From contig JAPOKK010000005.1 in NCBI GenBank assembly GCA_029977665.1, forward strand, positions 1 through 40,406: DNA of 40,406 bases, given 5' to 3'. Shown in pieces: positions 1 to 12,668 of this stretch. The position numbers were made by a program, and so were the translations under genes. The notes under the pieces are model-generated. The model was not told the origin of the DNA. It made no database searches and saw only the letters and a list, made by a program, of their open reading frames with translations. Positions within the stretch are counted from its first letter, which is position 1, and the number at the start of each line of letters is the position of its first letter. The stretch is from Pseudomonadota bacterium. GTDB lineage: Bacteria > Pseudomonadota > Gammaproteobacteria > Ga0077536.

Positions 1-2380
<2,380 letters not shown>

Positions 2381-2420
2381 GCGACGCAACCTCGTATCAG
2401 ATGAATCGGGACTGCTGGCC

Positions 2421-2449
2421 AGATGGGGCCGGCAGGTGCGCGAATCAAG
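2421..2449 (-). promoter_or_regulatory. Sigma-32 (heat-shock) promoter of clpB
   Basis: Read on the minus strand, a -35 element CTTGATT (2449-2443), a 14-base spacer and a -10 element CCCCATCT (2428-2421) match the RpoH consensus CTTGAAA-N11-16-CCCCATNT in 5 of 7 and 8 of 8 positions. The element lies 40 bases upstream of the clpB ATG at 2380 and just outside the pgeF stop, so clpB can be induced by heat independently of rluD-pgeF. Transcription start is inferred, not shown. Confidence 0.8.
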
Positions 2450-2476
2450 CGCGCGACGACGATCGCCGCGTGGCGC

Positions 2477-3241
2477 TCACGGAGATTTGAGCCAGATCAA
2501 GGCCGCCATGCGCCCGGTGCGGCCGTCGCGTCGATAAGAGTAGTAGTGCGTCGCGTCGTCGTGGACGCAGATCCCGGCCATGCTGCAGGCACCGACGCCG
2601 GCACCGCCGAGCTGGCGCGCGGCGAGCGCGGCGAGATCGCAGTGCCAGCCCGTTGTGGCTGGCGTGAAACAGGCTGTTGCAGCGGGTGTCGCGGCGCCCA
2701 GGGCGGCGCGCACGTCGTCGCCGACGACGTAGGCCGCGGCGCCGATACACGGCCCGACCCAGGCCAGCAGGGCCGCCGGCGGCGCGCGGAAAGCGGCCAC
2801 GGCGCGCGCGATGATGCCGCCGGCGAGCCCGCGCCAGCCGGCGTGCACGGCGGCCACTTCATGCCCGTCTCGCGAGCACAACAAGATGGGGACGCAGTCG
2901 GCCACCATGACCGCGCAGGCGAGGCCGGGCACGGCGGTGATGGCAGCGTCGGCCTGCCGACCGGCGCCGGGTGCGGTGAGGCGTAAGACCTCGACGCCGT
3001 GGACCTGTTGCAACCAGCACGGCGGGGTCTCGAGGCCGAGTGCGCGTTGCAGGCGCGCGCGGTTTTGGGCGACGGCGTCGGCATCGTCGCCGACGTGGGC
3101 GCCGAGGTTGAAACTGTCCCACGGCGTACGGCTGACGCCGCCGAGGCGCGTCGTGAAGCAGGCGCCGACGTTCGCCGGCGCCGCCCACGCCGGCGCGATC
3201 AGCGGGGGCTGCGAGGGCTGCGTGGTGTGCCGCTCAGCCAT
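2477..3241 (-). CDS. pgeF: Peptidoglycan editing factor / YfiH-LACC1 family protein
   Basis: Member of the YfiH/PgeF (Cu-oxidase_4, LACC1-like) family. Members are reported to have purine nucleoside phosphorylase/adenosine deaminase-type activity and, in E. coli, to prevent misincorporation of amino acids into peptidoglycan precursors. About 254 residues, normal for the family. The putative active-site residues are visible: His in QQVHG, Cys in ADCVP and His in VHAGWRG. I chose the ATG at 3241 (MAERHT), which overlaps the rluD stop by 8 bases and suggests coupled translation; an ATG at 3253 is an alternative. It lies between rluD and clpB, a widely conserved order. Confidence 0.93.
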   Translation of the reverse strand: MAERHTTQPSQPPLIAPAWAAPANVGACFTTRLGGVSRTPWDSFNLGAHVGDDADAVAQNRARLQRALGLETPPCWLQQVHGVEVLRLTAPGAGRQADAAITAVPGLACAVMVADCVPILLCSRDGHEVAAVHAGWRGLAGGIIARAVAAFRAPPAALLAWVGPCIGAAAYVVGDDVRAALGAATPAATACFTPATTGWHCDLAALAARQLGGAGVGACSMAGICVHDDATHYYSYRRDGRTGRMAALIWLKSP

Positions 3242-4199
3242 GCTGCGCGGCATCCGCGGCCAGCGCTTCGATGAGGGCCGCGAGGTCGTCCGGCCGCGGC
3301 GCTTCGACGACGACTGGCGCGCCGCTCGCCGGGTGCTCGAACGCGAGCCGGGCGGCGTGCAGCGCCTGGCGCGGAAAACCTTGCAGCAGCGCGATGAGCT
3401 CGGCGTCGGCGCCGCGCGGCGGCCGCGGCCGCGCGCCGTAGCGCACGTCGCCGACCAGCGGATGGTTGCGCGAGGCGAGGTGCACGCGGATCTGGTGGGT
3501 GCGGCCGGTCTCGAGGCTCACTTCGAGCAGGCTGTGCGCGCGGTAGCGCGCCTTGACGCGGTAGTGCGTCACCGCCGGGCGGCCGGCCTCGCTCACGCAC
3601 ATGCGCGTGCGCAGGCGCGGGTCGCGTGCGATCGGGGCATCGATGGTGCCGCCGGCGACGAGCACGCCGGTGACGACCGCCTCGTAGGTGCGGGCGATGC
3701 GCCGAGCGGCCATCGCGCGCACCAGTGCCTGGTAGCTCGCGGGGGTGCGCGCGATCAGCAGCAGGCCCGAGGTGTCCTTGTCGATGCGGTGCACGAGGCC
3801 GGCGCGCGGCAGCACGGCGAGTTCGGGGAAGCGCGCGATCAGGCCGTTGACCAGCGTGTGGTCGCGGTTGCCGGCGCCGGGGTGGACGACCACCCCGGCC
3901 GGCTTGTCGACGACGACGAAGGCATCGTCGAGCAGCGCGACGCGGAACGCGACGGTCTGCGGAGCGAGCGTCTCGTCCGCCTCCAGCGCAGCGGTCACCG
4001 CGACCTGGTCTCCGGTGTGAACGCGCTCGCGCGGGCGCGCCGGGGCGTCGTTGAGCGCCGCCTGCCCGGCCTCGATCCACTGTTTCAGGGCGGACCGCGA
4101 GTACTGCGGCAGGAGCCTGGCCAGGGCCTGGTCGAAGCGCAGGCCGTCGAGTTCGGGCGGCACGCGCAGCGCGTGGTTCTCGGTGCGGGTTGCGCTCAT
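3234..4199 (-). CDS. rluD: 23S rRNA pseudouridine(1911/1915/1917) synthase RluD
   Basis: Isomerises three uridines in helix 69 of 23S rRNA, which supports late 50S assembly and peptide release. 321 residues from the ATG at 4199 (MSATRTENHALRVP); the open frame extends further upstream but that part is not conserved-looking. An N-terminal S4 RNA-binding domain (RFDQALARLLPQYSRS, about 15-75) precedes the RluA-type catalytic domain, whose catalytic Asp sits in HRIDKDTSGLLL. It is divergent from bamD and overlaps pgeF by 8 bases. The bamD-rluD-pgeF-clpB order supports RluD over RluC or RluA. Confidence 0.93.
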   Translation of the reverse strand: MSATRTENHALRVPPELDGLRFDQALARLLPQYSRSALKQWIEAGQAALNDAPARPRERVHTGDQVAVTAALEADETLAPQTVAFRVALLDDAFVVVDKPAGVVVHPGAGNRDHTLVNGLIARFPELAVLPRAGLVHRIDKDTSGLLLIARTPASYQALVRAMAARRIARTYEAVVTGVLVAGGTIDAPIARDPRLRTRMCVSEAGRPAVTHYRVKARYRAHSLLEVSLETGRTHQIRVHLASRNHPLVGDVRYGARPRPPRGADAELIALLQGFPRQALHAARLAFEHPASGAPVVVEAPRPDDLAALIEALAADAAQHG

Positions 4200-4207
4200 G
4201 ACCGCGA

Positions 4208-4237
4208 TTGTCGCTTTTCCGGGCGCTGCGCTAAGAT
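4208..4237 (+). promoter_or_regulatory. Candidate sigma-70 promoter of bamD
   Basis: TTGTCG (4208-4213), an 18-base spacer and TAAGAT (4232-4237) each match sigma-70 consensus boxes in 4 of 6 positions. They lie in the 82-base gap between the divergent rluD and bamD starts, about 45 bases before the bamD ATG. This rests on pattern only. Confidence 0.4.
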
Positions 4238-4281
4238 GCGCTGCCGTCCACCGCGCGCTGTCCCGAGAGCGCCCCGACCCG

Positions 4282-5085
4282 ATGAGATCATTGATCAATC
4301 TACCCCTGTTCCGTACCGCCGGCCTGCTGCTGCTGTTCGCCCTGTCGGGCTGCGGCTACTTCCAGAGCCAGTCCGACCGTGACCGCGAGGCCGCGAAGTG
4401 GCCCGAAGATCGCCTCTACCACGCGGCCAAGCAACGTCTCGACTCCGGCTCGTGCACCGGCGCCATCGATTTCTACGAGAAGCTGCAATCGCGCTACCCG
4501 TTCGGCGTGTATACCCAGCATGCCCAGCTCGAACTCGCCTATTGTTACTATCGCACCGATGACCCCGGCCAGGCGATCGCGACGATCGACCGCTTCATCA
4601 AGCTCTACCCGTCGCACGAGCACATGGCCTACGCGTTCTACCTGCGCGGGCTGATCAACTTCGGCCGTGGTTACGGCCTGACCGAGCGCTACCTGCCGAA
4701 AGATCCGTCTCAGCGCGATCCCGGCATCAGCCTCGAGTCGTTCAACGATTTCAGCGAGCTGATCAAGCGCTTCCCCGACAGCATCTACGTCGAGGACGCG
4801 CAGAAGCGCATGCGCTACCTGCGTAACATCCTCGCCCAGCACGAAGTCAACGTGGCCAATTACTACATGCGTCGCGGCGCCTTCGTCGCGGCGGCCAACC
4901 GCGCGCGCTACGTGGTCGAGAACTACCAGCAGACGCCGGCCATGCCGGAAGCGCTGGTGCTATTGGCGAAATCCTACAAGGTGCTCGAGCTCAACGAGCT
5001 CGCCGCCGATGCCATGCGGGTGCTGGAAATCAACTACCCGAACCATCCCGGTATCGAGGAAGTGAAACAGACCCGCGTGCGCTGA
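4282..5085 (+). CDS. bamD: Outer membrane protein assembly factor BamD
   Basis: Lipoprotein of the BAM complex; it binds BamA and helps insert beta-barrel proteins into the outer membrane. 267 residues, close to the family's usual length. The start ATG at 4282 gives a lipoprotein signal peptide ending in the lipobox LSGC, with the modified Cys at residue 24; the frame is open further upstream, but only this start yields the signal. The mature part has TPR-like helical repeats with typical motifs AAKQRLDSG, YPFG and YCYYR. Divergent from rluD and convergent with nadE. Confidence 0.95.
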   Translation: MRSLINLPLFRTAGLLLLFALSGCGYFQSQSDRDREAAKWPEDRLYHAAKQRLDSGSCTGAIDFYEKLQSRYPFGVYTQHAQLELAYCYYRTDDPGQAIATIDRFIKLYPSHEHMAYAFYLRGLINFGRGYGLTERYLPKDPSQRDPGISLESFNDFSELIKRFPDSIYVEDAQKRMRYLRNILAQHEVNVANYYMRRGAFVAAANRARYVVENYQQTPAMPEALVLLAKSYKVLELNELAADAMRVLEINYPNHPGIEEVKQTRVR

Positions 5086-5124
5086 GGCGTGACGCCAGGG
5101 AAATGATCGGCGCCGCGCCGGCGG

Positions 5125-6762
5125 TCACGACGACGGTTGCTGCTCGTCGTAACGCGAGGTGATCGGGAAACGCCGGTCGCGCCCGAAGGCGCGCTTGGAG
5201 ATGCGTACCCCCGGTGCCGCCTGGCGGCGCTTGTACTCGTTGCGATCGACCATCTGCGCGACCCGGCGTACGACCTCGATGTCGAAACCGTGTTCGGCGA
5301 TTTCGCGCGGCGTCATGTCCTGCTCGATGTAGCGTTCGAGGATGGGGTCGAGGATCTCGTAGGGCGGCAGGCTGTCGGAGTCCTTCTGGTCGGGCGCCAG
5401 TTCGGCCGTCGGCGGGCGCTCGATGACGCGCGGCGGGATGACCTCGGCGATGCGGTTGCGCCAGCGTGACAGGCGGTAGACGAGGGTCTTGGGTATGTCC
5501 TTCAGCGGTGCGAAGCCGCCGGCCATGTCGCCGTAGAGCGTCGCGTAACCGACCGCCATTTCGCTCTTGTTGCCGGTCGCGAGCACGATGTTGCCGGTGG
5601 CGTTCGATTGCGCCATGAGAATGACGCCGCGGCTGCGCGCCTGGATGTTCTGCGCGGTCACGCCATCGGCATCGCCGCCGAGCAGCGGTGTCAGGACCTC
5701 GCCGAAGGCCTTGACCGGCCCCTCGATCGGCACGACGTGGAAGGCGCAGCCGAGCCGCGCGGCTTCCTCGCGCGCGTCGTCGATGCTCATGTCGGCGGTA
5801 TAGCGTGACGGCATGGACACCGCCGTGACGCACTCGGCGCCGAGCGCGTCGACCGCCAGTGCCAGCGTCAGAGCCGAGTCGATGCCGCCGGACAAGCCCA
5901 GCACGCAGCCCTTGAAGCGGTTCTTGCGCACGTAATCGCGAATGCCGAGCACCAGCGCCTGGTAGACCGCTGCGTCGGCATCTGGTGTCGTCGCGAGCGC
6001 GCCGCGCGGCACGAGTCCGTCGGCGGTGCGTTCGACGTCGACCACCAGCAGGTCCTCGACGAAGCTCGGTGCGAGCGCGGTGACCACGCCGCGCGCGTCG
6101 AGCGCGAACGAGCCACCGTCGAAAATGAGTTCGTCCTGCCCGCCGACGGTGTTGACGTAGACCACCGGCAGGCCGGCCGCGTGCGCCGCTGCCGTGACGG
6201 CATTGGTGCGCTCGACCGCCTTGCCCATGTGGTAGGGCGAGGCGTTGAGATTACAGATGAGTTCCGCACCGGCCGAGGCGGCCTGGACCGCGGTCTGCGG
6301 CGCCCAGATGTCCTCGCAGATGCTCAGCCCCACACGCACGCCGCCAAGCTCGATAATTGTCGCTGCGGTGCCGGGCTCGAAGTAGCGTTTTTCGTCGAAC
6401 ACCGAGTAGTTCGGCAGGCGCTGCTTGCGGTAGTTGGCGACCTGGCGGCCGCCGTGAAACACCGCGGCGCTGTTGTAGGTGTTCGCGCCATCGCGCTCCG
6501 GGTAGCCGAGCACGACGTGGATGTCCGGCTCGGCCGCCGCGATGGCGTCGAGCGCGCTGCGCACGCGGCGATGCAGTCCCGGACGGAAGAGGAGGTCTTC
6601 GGGCGGGTAGCCGGTCACCGCGAGTTCCGGGAAGACGACCGCGTGGGCGCCGTGTTCGACCCGCGCGGTGCGCGCCAGGTCGATGATGCGCGCGGTGTTG
6701 CCGGCGATGTCGCCGACGCAGAAGTCGGCCTGGGCCAGCACCAGTCGCAGGGATGCCGTCAT
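5125..6762 (-). CDS. nadE: Glutamine-dependent NAD+ synthetase
   Basis: Catalyses the last step of NAD biosynthesis: ATP-dependent amidation of deamido-NAD using ammonia released from glutamine. 545 residues, the usual size for the two-domain form. The N-terminal nitrilase-type amidase domain (about 1-260) shows the Glu-Lys-Cys triad in FPELAVTGYPP, RKQRLPNYSVF and GLSICEDIW. The C-terminal synthetase domain (about 285-545) carries the P-loop LSGGIDSAL and the ATGNKSE motif. It follows sucD on the same strand, separated by a 55-base gap that holds a perfect hairpin, so it may be cotranscribed with sucCD. Confidence 0.96.
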   Translation of the reverse strand: MTASLRLVLAQADFCVGDIAGNTARIIDLARTARVEHGAHAVVFPELAVTGYPPEDLLFRPGLHRRVRSALDAIAAAEPDIHVVLGYPERDGANTYNSAAVFHGGRQVANYRKQRLPNYSVFDEKRYFEPGTAATIIELGGVRVGLSICEDIWAPQTAVQAASAGAELICNLNASPYHMGKAVERTNAVTAAAHAAGLPVVYVNTVGGQDELIFDGGSFALDARGVVTALAPSFVEDLLVVDVERTADGLVPRGALATTPDADAAVYQALVLGIRDYVRKNRFKGCVLGLSGGIDSALTLALAVDALGAECVTAVSMPSRYTADMSIDDAREEAARLGCAFHVVPIEGPVKAFGEVLTPLLGGDADGVTAQNIQARSRGVILMAQSNATGNIVLATGNKSEMAVGYATLYGDMAGGFAPLKDIPKTLVYRLSRWRNRIAEVIPPRVIERPPTAELAPDQKDSDSLPPYEILDPILERYIEQDMTPREIAEHGFDIEVVRRVAQMVDRNEYKRRQAAPGVRISKRAFGRDRRFPITSRYDEQQPSS

Positions 6763-6775
6763 CGAATGTCCTGCT

Positions 6776-6804
6776 CACCCGTGCCGCGCGGGGCGGCACG
6801 GGTG
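6776..6804 (-). terminator. Perfect 12-bp hairpin between sucD and nadE
   Basis: CACCCGTGCCGC (6776-6787) and GCGGCACGGGTG (6793-6804) are exact inverted repeats with a 5-base loop. The hairpin lies 13 bases downstream of the sucD stop and 13 bases upstream of the nadE start. No T-run follows on the minus strand, so it may act as an attenuator, an RNA-stability stem or a weak terminator rather than a classical intrinsic one. Confidence 0.55.
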
Positions 6805-6817
6805 ACTCCGGGTACGC

Positions 6818-8856
<2,039 letters not shown>

Positions 8857-9200
8857 GTTTCCCCCTGTCTACGTCCGGGTAAGCATAGTGATGGACGACC
8901 CGCGCGGACTGTGCCGCGGGCCGGCTGCGGCCGTAGCGCCAGGCGCAAGGCGGCGCGTGCCGCGGCGGCCTGGAGCCGTGCGGACCGGCGTGCGTGCGCG
9001 CTGGCTGAGCCGGCGTCGGGTTTCGCCGCGGAAGCTTATCATCAACCGCCTTGAGTCGCGGCGGTCTGCGGGCGAACATACGGACGAAGCAATCCGGCAA
9101 GCACGGCAGGAAGGACGACGGAGCACGGTTTTTTCCGGCGCAGGTCGCGCTCCGCAACCGTCAGCCGCCGGCGCACCCTCTCCACATCGCAGGCTCGTAC
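8857..9200. other. Divergent intergenic region, sucC / PP0621-like gene
   Basis: 344 bases between two divergent genes. I see no gene, tRNA or convincing promoter pair here. The region is very G+C rich except around 9035-9050, where TTATCATCAAC stands out as AT-richer and could hold promoter elements for either direction. Short open frames crossing it look like high-GC shadows. Confidence 0.5.
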
Positions 9201-9422
9201 ATGCTCGCTCGGCTTCTCATCGGACTCGTCGTCATCGGCGCCATCGTCATGTTCGTGCGCGGCATGCGCGGGCGTGCGACGGGCACTGCGGAGCGCCCGG
9301 CCATCGACGCGCGCACCGTGCGCTGCGCGCACTGCCAGGTCTACCTGCCGCGCGATGAGGCTGTCGAGGCGGACGGTCGCAGTTATTGCTCGCGCGAACA
9401 CGCGGAGCGCGCGCGCGCATGA
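9201..9422 (+). CDS. PP0621-family small membrane-anchored zinc-ribbon-like protein
   Basis: 73-residue protein of unknown function resembling the PP0621 family found directly upstream of pilS in pseudomonads and relatives. One N-terminal membrane segment (LLIGLVVIGAIVMFV) is followed by a short basic linker and a C-terminal Cys-rich module: VRCAHCQVYLP, then SYCSREH, giving CxxC plus C and H ligands suited to one metal ion. The ATG at 9201 is chosen because it opens directly on the membrane segment. Its stop overlaps the pilS ATG (ATGA), which suggests a shared transcript and a possible accessory role in the PilSR system; that role is inference. Confidence 0.8.
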   Translation: MLARLLIGLVVIGAIVMFVRGMRGRATGTAERPAIDARTVRCAHCQVYLPRDEAVEADGRSYCSREHAERARA

Positions 9423-11050
9423 GTGCAGCCCTGCCCGCCGCGCGCGAGGCGGATGTCCGCCAGCGCGTGGCGCTGACGAACTGGAGCGCGCTGCGCTACT
9501 TCAATTTCTACCGCATCGTCATTTCGGGTCTGTTCGCCGTGCTGGTGCTCTCAGGCAAGATGCCACCGAGCCTCATGCAGCTCGATGCCCGCTTGTTTGC
9601 CGGCGCGGCGGTGGCTTACGCCGTCGGCGCGGTCGTCGCACAGTATTTCGTCGAACAACGCACGTTCCCGTATCGCGTGCTGGTCTACGGCCTCACGGTG
9701 GTCGACGTCATCGCCATCACGGTGATGATGCACGCCGCCGGCGGCGTTGCCAGCGGGCTCGGCATGCTGCTGGTCGTGGCCGTCGCCGGAACCTGCCTGC
9801 TGGCCTCGGGCCGCGCGGGGGTGTTCTTCGCCGCGCTCGCGAGTCTCGCGTTCCTCGGCGAGACCGTGTTCGGCACGCTCTATCTCGGCTACGCGAGCGC
9901 CAACTACACCCAGGCCGGCCTGCTCGGCGCGGCTTGTTTCGGTACCGCCATCCTGGCCTCGGCGCTGGCCGAGCGGGCGCGCCGGGGCGAGGCGCTCGCG
10001 GCGCGCCGCGCCATCGATATCGAGAACCTCTCGTTGCTCAACGAGCACATCGTCAGGCGCATGCGTGCCGGCATCATGGCGCTCGACGCCGAGAGCCGCG
10101 TCGTGCTGATGAACGACGCGGCGAGCGAGATCCTCGGCCGCGATGCGCCGCCCGGCCCCGGCGTCGCGCTCGGCAGCCTGTCGCGCCAGCTCGAGCACGC
10201 CTACCAGGGCTGGGTGCGTACCGGCGAGAACCCCGAGAACACCATCACCGGGCGCGGCAACATCAATGCCCTGGTCTCGTTCACCGAGCTCGGCGCGGCC
10301 GGTCATACCGGCACGCTGGTGTTTCTCGAGGACGCCGCGGAGACGCGCCAGCGCGCGCAGCAGCTCAAGCTCGCCTCGCTCGGGCGGCTGACCGCGAGCA
10401 TCGCGCACGAGATCCGCAATCCGCTCGGCGCGATCAGCCACGCCGGGCAGCTACTCTCCGAGTCGCCCGCGCTGGCCGCCGAGGACCGGCGCCTGATCGA
10501 AATCATGCTGCAGCACACGCAGCGCGTTAACACCATCATCGAGAACATCCTCACGCTCGGCCGGCGCAAGGACGTCGTGCCCGAGAGTTTCGACCTGGTC
10601 ACCTGGTTCGACGGCTTCCGGCAGGAGCTTCAGCAACGCTTCGAACTGGCCGATGAGGACATCCAGACGCGCTGGCAGGAGGAGCCGATCGTGGTCAGGA
10701 TGGACAAGACCCAGCTGCACCAGGTGCTGTGGAACCTGAGCGAAAACGCGTTGCGCTACGCGCGCGAACAACCGCGGCTGCTGTTCGAGGCCGGCATCAA
10801 TACCAGCAACGGACGTCCGTTCATCGACCTGCAGGATTCCGGCCCCGGCCTCGACCCGGCCATCGCCGATCGCCTGTTCGAGCCGTTCGCGACCTCCGAG
10901 GCCGAAGGCACCGGCCTCGGCCTCTATATCGCGCGCGAGATGTGCGAATCCAACCAGGCGTCCCTGCAGCTCGTGCCGGGCACGGGCGGCTGCCGCTTCC
11001 GCATCACCTTCACCCATCCCAACCGCCAGCAACGGACGGGCGAGCTATGA
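9419..11050 (+). CDS. pilS: Type IV pilus sensor histidine kinase PilS
   Basis: Membrane histidine kinase that controls pilin transcription through PilR. 543 residues. About six N-terminal membrane segments (roughly 33-185) are followed by a PAS-like region (about 205-310), the HisKA domain with phospho-acceptor His330 in HEIRNPLG, and an HATPase domain with the N box (WNLSENALRYA), G1 box (DSGPGL) and G2 box (GTGLGLYI). The multi-pass sensor lacks a large periplasmic domain, as in P. aeruginosa PilS, which senses pilin in the membrane. It overlaps its neighbours by ATGA at both ends. Confidence 0.93.
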   Translation: MSAALPAAREADVRQRVALTNWSALRYFNFYRIVISGLFAVLVLSGKMPPSLMQLDARLFAGAAVAYAVGAVVAQYFVEQRTFPYRVLVYGLTVVDVIAITVMMHAAGGVASGLGMLLVVAVAGTCLLASGRAGVFFAALASLAFLGETVFGTLYLGYASANYTQAGLLGAACFGTAILASALAERARRGEALAARRAIDIENLSLLNEHIVRRMRAGIMALDAESRVVLMNDAASEILGRDAPPGPGVALGSLSRQLEHAYQGWVRTGENPENTITGRGNINALVSFTELGAAGHTGTLVFLEDAAETRQRAQQLKLASLGRLTASIAHEIRNPLGAISHAGQLLSESPALAAEDRRLIEIMLQHTQRVNTIIENILTLGRRKDVVPESFDLVTWFDGFRQELQQRFELADEDIQTRWQEEPIVVRMDKTQLHQVLWNLSENALRYAREQPRLLFEAGINTSNGRPFIDLQDSGPGLDPAIADRLFEPFATSEAEGTGLGLYIAREMCESNQASLQLVPGTGGCRFRITFTHPNRQQRTGEL

Positions 11051-12435
11051 GCGAACATCGCGCCCTGATCGTCGACGACGAACCCGATATCCGCGAACTA
11101 CTGTCCATCACGCTCGCGCGCATGGACGTCGCGAGCGCCGCCGCGGCCAACATGAACGAGGCCGAGTCGCTGCTGCGCGCGGAGCATTTCGACCTCTGCC
11201 TGACCGACATGCGCCTGCCCGATGGCAACGGGCTCGACCTCGTCGCCCTCGTCGCGCGGCGCTATCCGCGCCTGCCGATCGCGGTCATCACCGCGCACGG
11301 CAACATGGAATCGGCCATCCAGGCGCTCAAGTCGGGCGCCTTCGATTTCGTCACCAAGCCGGTCGATCTCAAGGACCTGCGCAACCTCGTCGCCCAGGCG
11401 CTGCGCCTGCGCGGCACGCCGGCGGAGTCGTCGCGCGCGCTGATCGGGCAATCGGCGCCGATCGAGCGCTTGCGCGCGACCGTCGCCAAGCTCGCCCGCA
11501 GCCAGGCGCCGGTCTATATCAGCGGTGAGTCGGGCACCGGCAAGGAGCTCGTCGCGCGGCTGATACACGAGCAGGGCGCGCGCGCCGAGGCCGCGTTCGT
11601 GCCGGTCAACTGCGGCGCCATCCCCGACGAACTCATGGAAAGCGAGCTGTTCGGACATCGCAATGGCAGTTTCACCGGCGCCGTTGCCGACAAGCCCGGC
11701 CTGTTCCAGGCCGCCGATGGCGGCACGCTGTTCCTCGACGAAGTCGCCGAACTGCCGCTGCACATGCAAGTCAAGCTGCTCCGCGCCATCCAGGAGAAGC
11801 GCGTGCGCCCGGTCGGCGCCGAGGAGGAAGTGCCGGTCGACTGCCGCATCCTGTGTGCCACGCACAAGAACCTGGCGGCGCTGGTCGAGGCCGGCGCGTT
11901 CCGCCAGGACCTCTATTACCGCCTGAACGTCATCGAGCTGAACGTGCCGCCGCTGCGCGAGCGGCGCGACGATGTCGAGCTGCTGATCGACCATTTCCTC
12001 GGGCAGAAGGCTGCCGAGTTCGGCGTGCCGACGCCGACCCTGGGGCGGGTCGCGCGCGATGCCTTGGTCGCTTACGACTTCCCCGGCAACGTGCGAGAAC
12101 TCGAGAACATCCTCGAACGCGCCCTGACGCTGTGCGAGAACGACGAGATCCACGTCACCGACCTGCGCCTGAACGGCGCTGCGGCGGAGACCGCGGCGCC
12201 CCCGTCAGCCACCGCGGGCAACCCGTCCGCCGACCCGGCGCCGCCGGGCGCCGCCAATCCGGTTGGCCCACCGGCGGGCGGGGCCGAACTGCAGGCCTAT
12301 CTCGACGACGTCGAGCGCCAGCGCATCACCGAGGCGCTGGAGCGTACGCGCTGGAACAAGACCCAGGCAGCGAAGCTGCTCGGCATCAGCTTCCGCGCGC
12401 TGCGCTACCGCCTGGAGAAGCTCGGCATCGAATAG
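11047..12435 (+). CDS. pilR: Sigma-54-dependent response regulator PilR
   Basis: NtrC-type activator of pilA. 462 residues. The receiver domain (1-120) has phospho-acceptor Asp54 in LTDMRLPDG. The AAA+ domain (about 135-370) has Walker A GESGTGKE and the sigma-54-contact loop GSFTGA, a form of GAFTGA that I recall from PilR proteins. A Pro/Ala-rich linker (about 380-410) leads to a Fis-type helix-turn-helix (RWNKTQAAKLLGISFRALRY). The ATG overlaps the pilS stop. The next gene downstream is pilA, behind a sigma-54 promoter, which fixes the identity as PilR rather than another NtrC homologue. Confidence 0.95.
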   Translation: MSEHRALIVDDEPDIRELLSITLARMDVASAAAANMNEAESLLRAEHFDLCLTDMRLPDGNGLDLVALVARRYPRLPIAVITAHGNMESAIQALKSGAFDFVTKPVDLKDLRNLVAQALRLRGTPAESSRALIGQSAPIERLRATVAKLARSQAPVYISGESGTGKELVARLIHEQGARAEAAFVPVNCGAIPDELMESELFGHRNGSFTGAVADKPGLFQAADGGTLFLDEVAELPLHMQVKLLRAIQEKRVRPVGAEEEVPVDCRILCATHKNLAALVEAGAFRQDLYYRLNVIELNVPPLRERRDDVELLIDHFLGQKAAEFGVPTPTLGRVARDALVAYDFPGNVRELENILERALTLCENDEIHVTDLRLNGAAAETAAPPSATAGNPSADPAPPGAANPVGPPAGGAELQAYLDDVERQRITEALERTRWNKTQAAKLLGISFRALRYRLEKLGIE

Positions 12436-12504
12436 GGGCTCGGGGGGGAGGGGCGCAACACCGGGGGGAGCACGGTCCGCCAATCGCGGCCCGCTGCCGC
12501 CGCC

Positions 12505-12518
12505 GCGTCACTTCGCGG
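12505..12518. repeat. Direct repeat copy 1 upstream of pilA
   Basis: GCGTCACTTCGCGG; 13 of 14 bases match the copy at 12617-12630. The two copies are 112 bases apart, close to eleven helical turns at about 10.2 bp per turn. This is compatible with two sites on one DNA face for an oligomeric activator. Confidence 0.6.
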
Positions 12519-12528
12519 CCGTCGCCTA

Positions 12529-12545
12529 GTGACGCTCAACGTCAC
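12529..12545. repeat. Inverted repeat GTGACG-N5-CGTCAC
   Basis: Exact 6-base arms (12529-12534 and 12540-12545) around CTCAA, about 107 bases upstream of the pilA sigma-54 promoter. The arm CGTCAC recurs in both 14-base direct repeats, so it may be a binding half-site. Candidate proteins are PilR or another pilus regulator. Confidence 0.55.
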
Positions 12546-12616
12546 ATTGTGCCGCGCCTCGCCGCGATGCAGCGGTCGTAAGGCTGACTTGCGATGTGTG
12601 ATGCGAGCAGAAAAGC

Positions 12617-12630
12617 GCGTCACTACGCGG
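12617..12630. repeat. Direct repeat copy 2 upstream of pilA
   Basis: GCGTCACTACGCGG, differing from the copy at 12505-12518 only at position 9. It ends 22 bases before the sigma-54 -24 element, unusually close for an enhancer site, so it could instead modulate RNA polymerase binding. Confidence 0.6.
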
Positions 12631-12651
12631 AAAACCTGTCATTGGGCAAAG

Positions 12652-12668
12652 TTGGCACGCCGGCTGCA
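12652..12668 (+). promoter_or_regulatory. Sigma-54 promoter of pilA
   Basis: TTGGCACGCCGGCTGCA carries the invariant GG at -24 and GC at -12 with correct 10-base spacing and matches the RpoN consensus TGGCAC-N5-TTGCA except for one base. It lies about 125 bases before the pilA ATG, directly downstream of the PilR gene that should activate it. Confidence 0.9.

Noticed and set aside
11660-11680. GSFTGA instead of GAFTGA in PilR
   Set aside because: This form is, to my knowledge, normal for PilR proteins and still contacts sigma-54.
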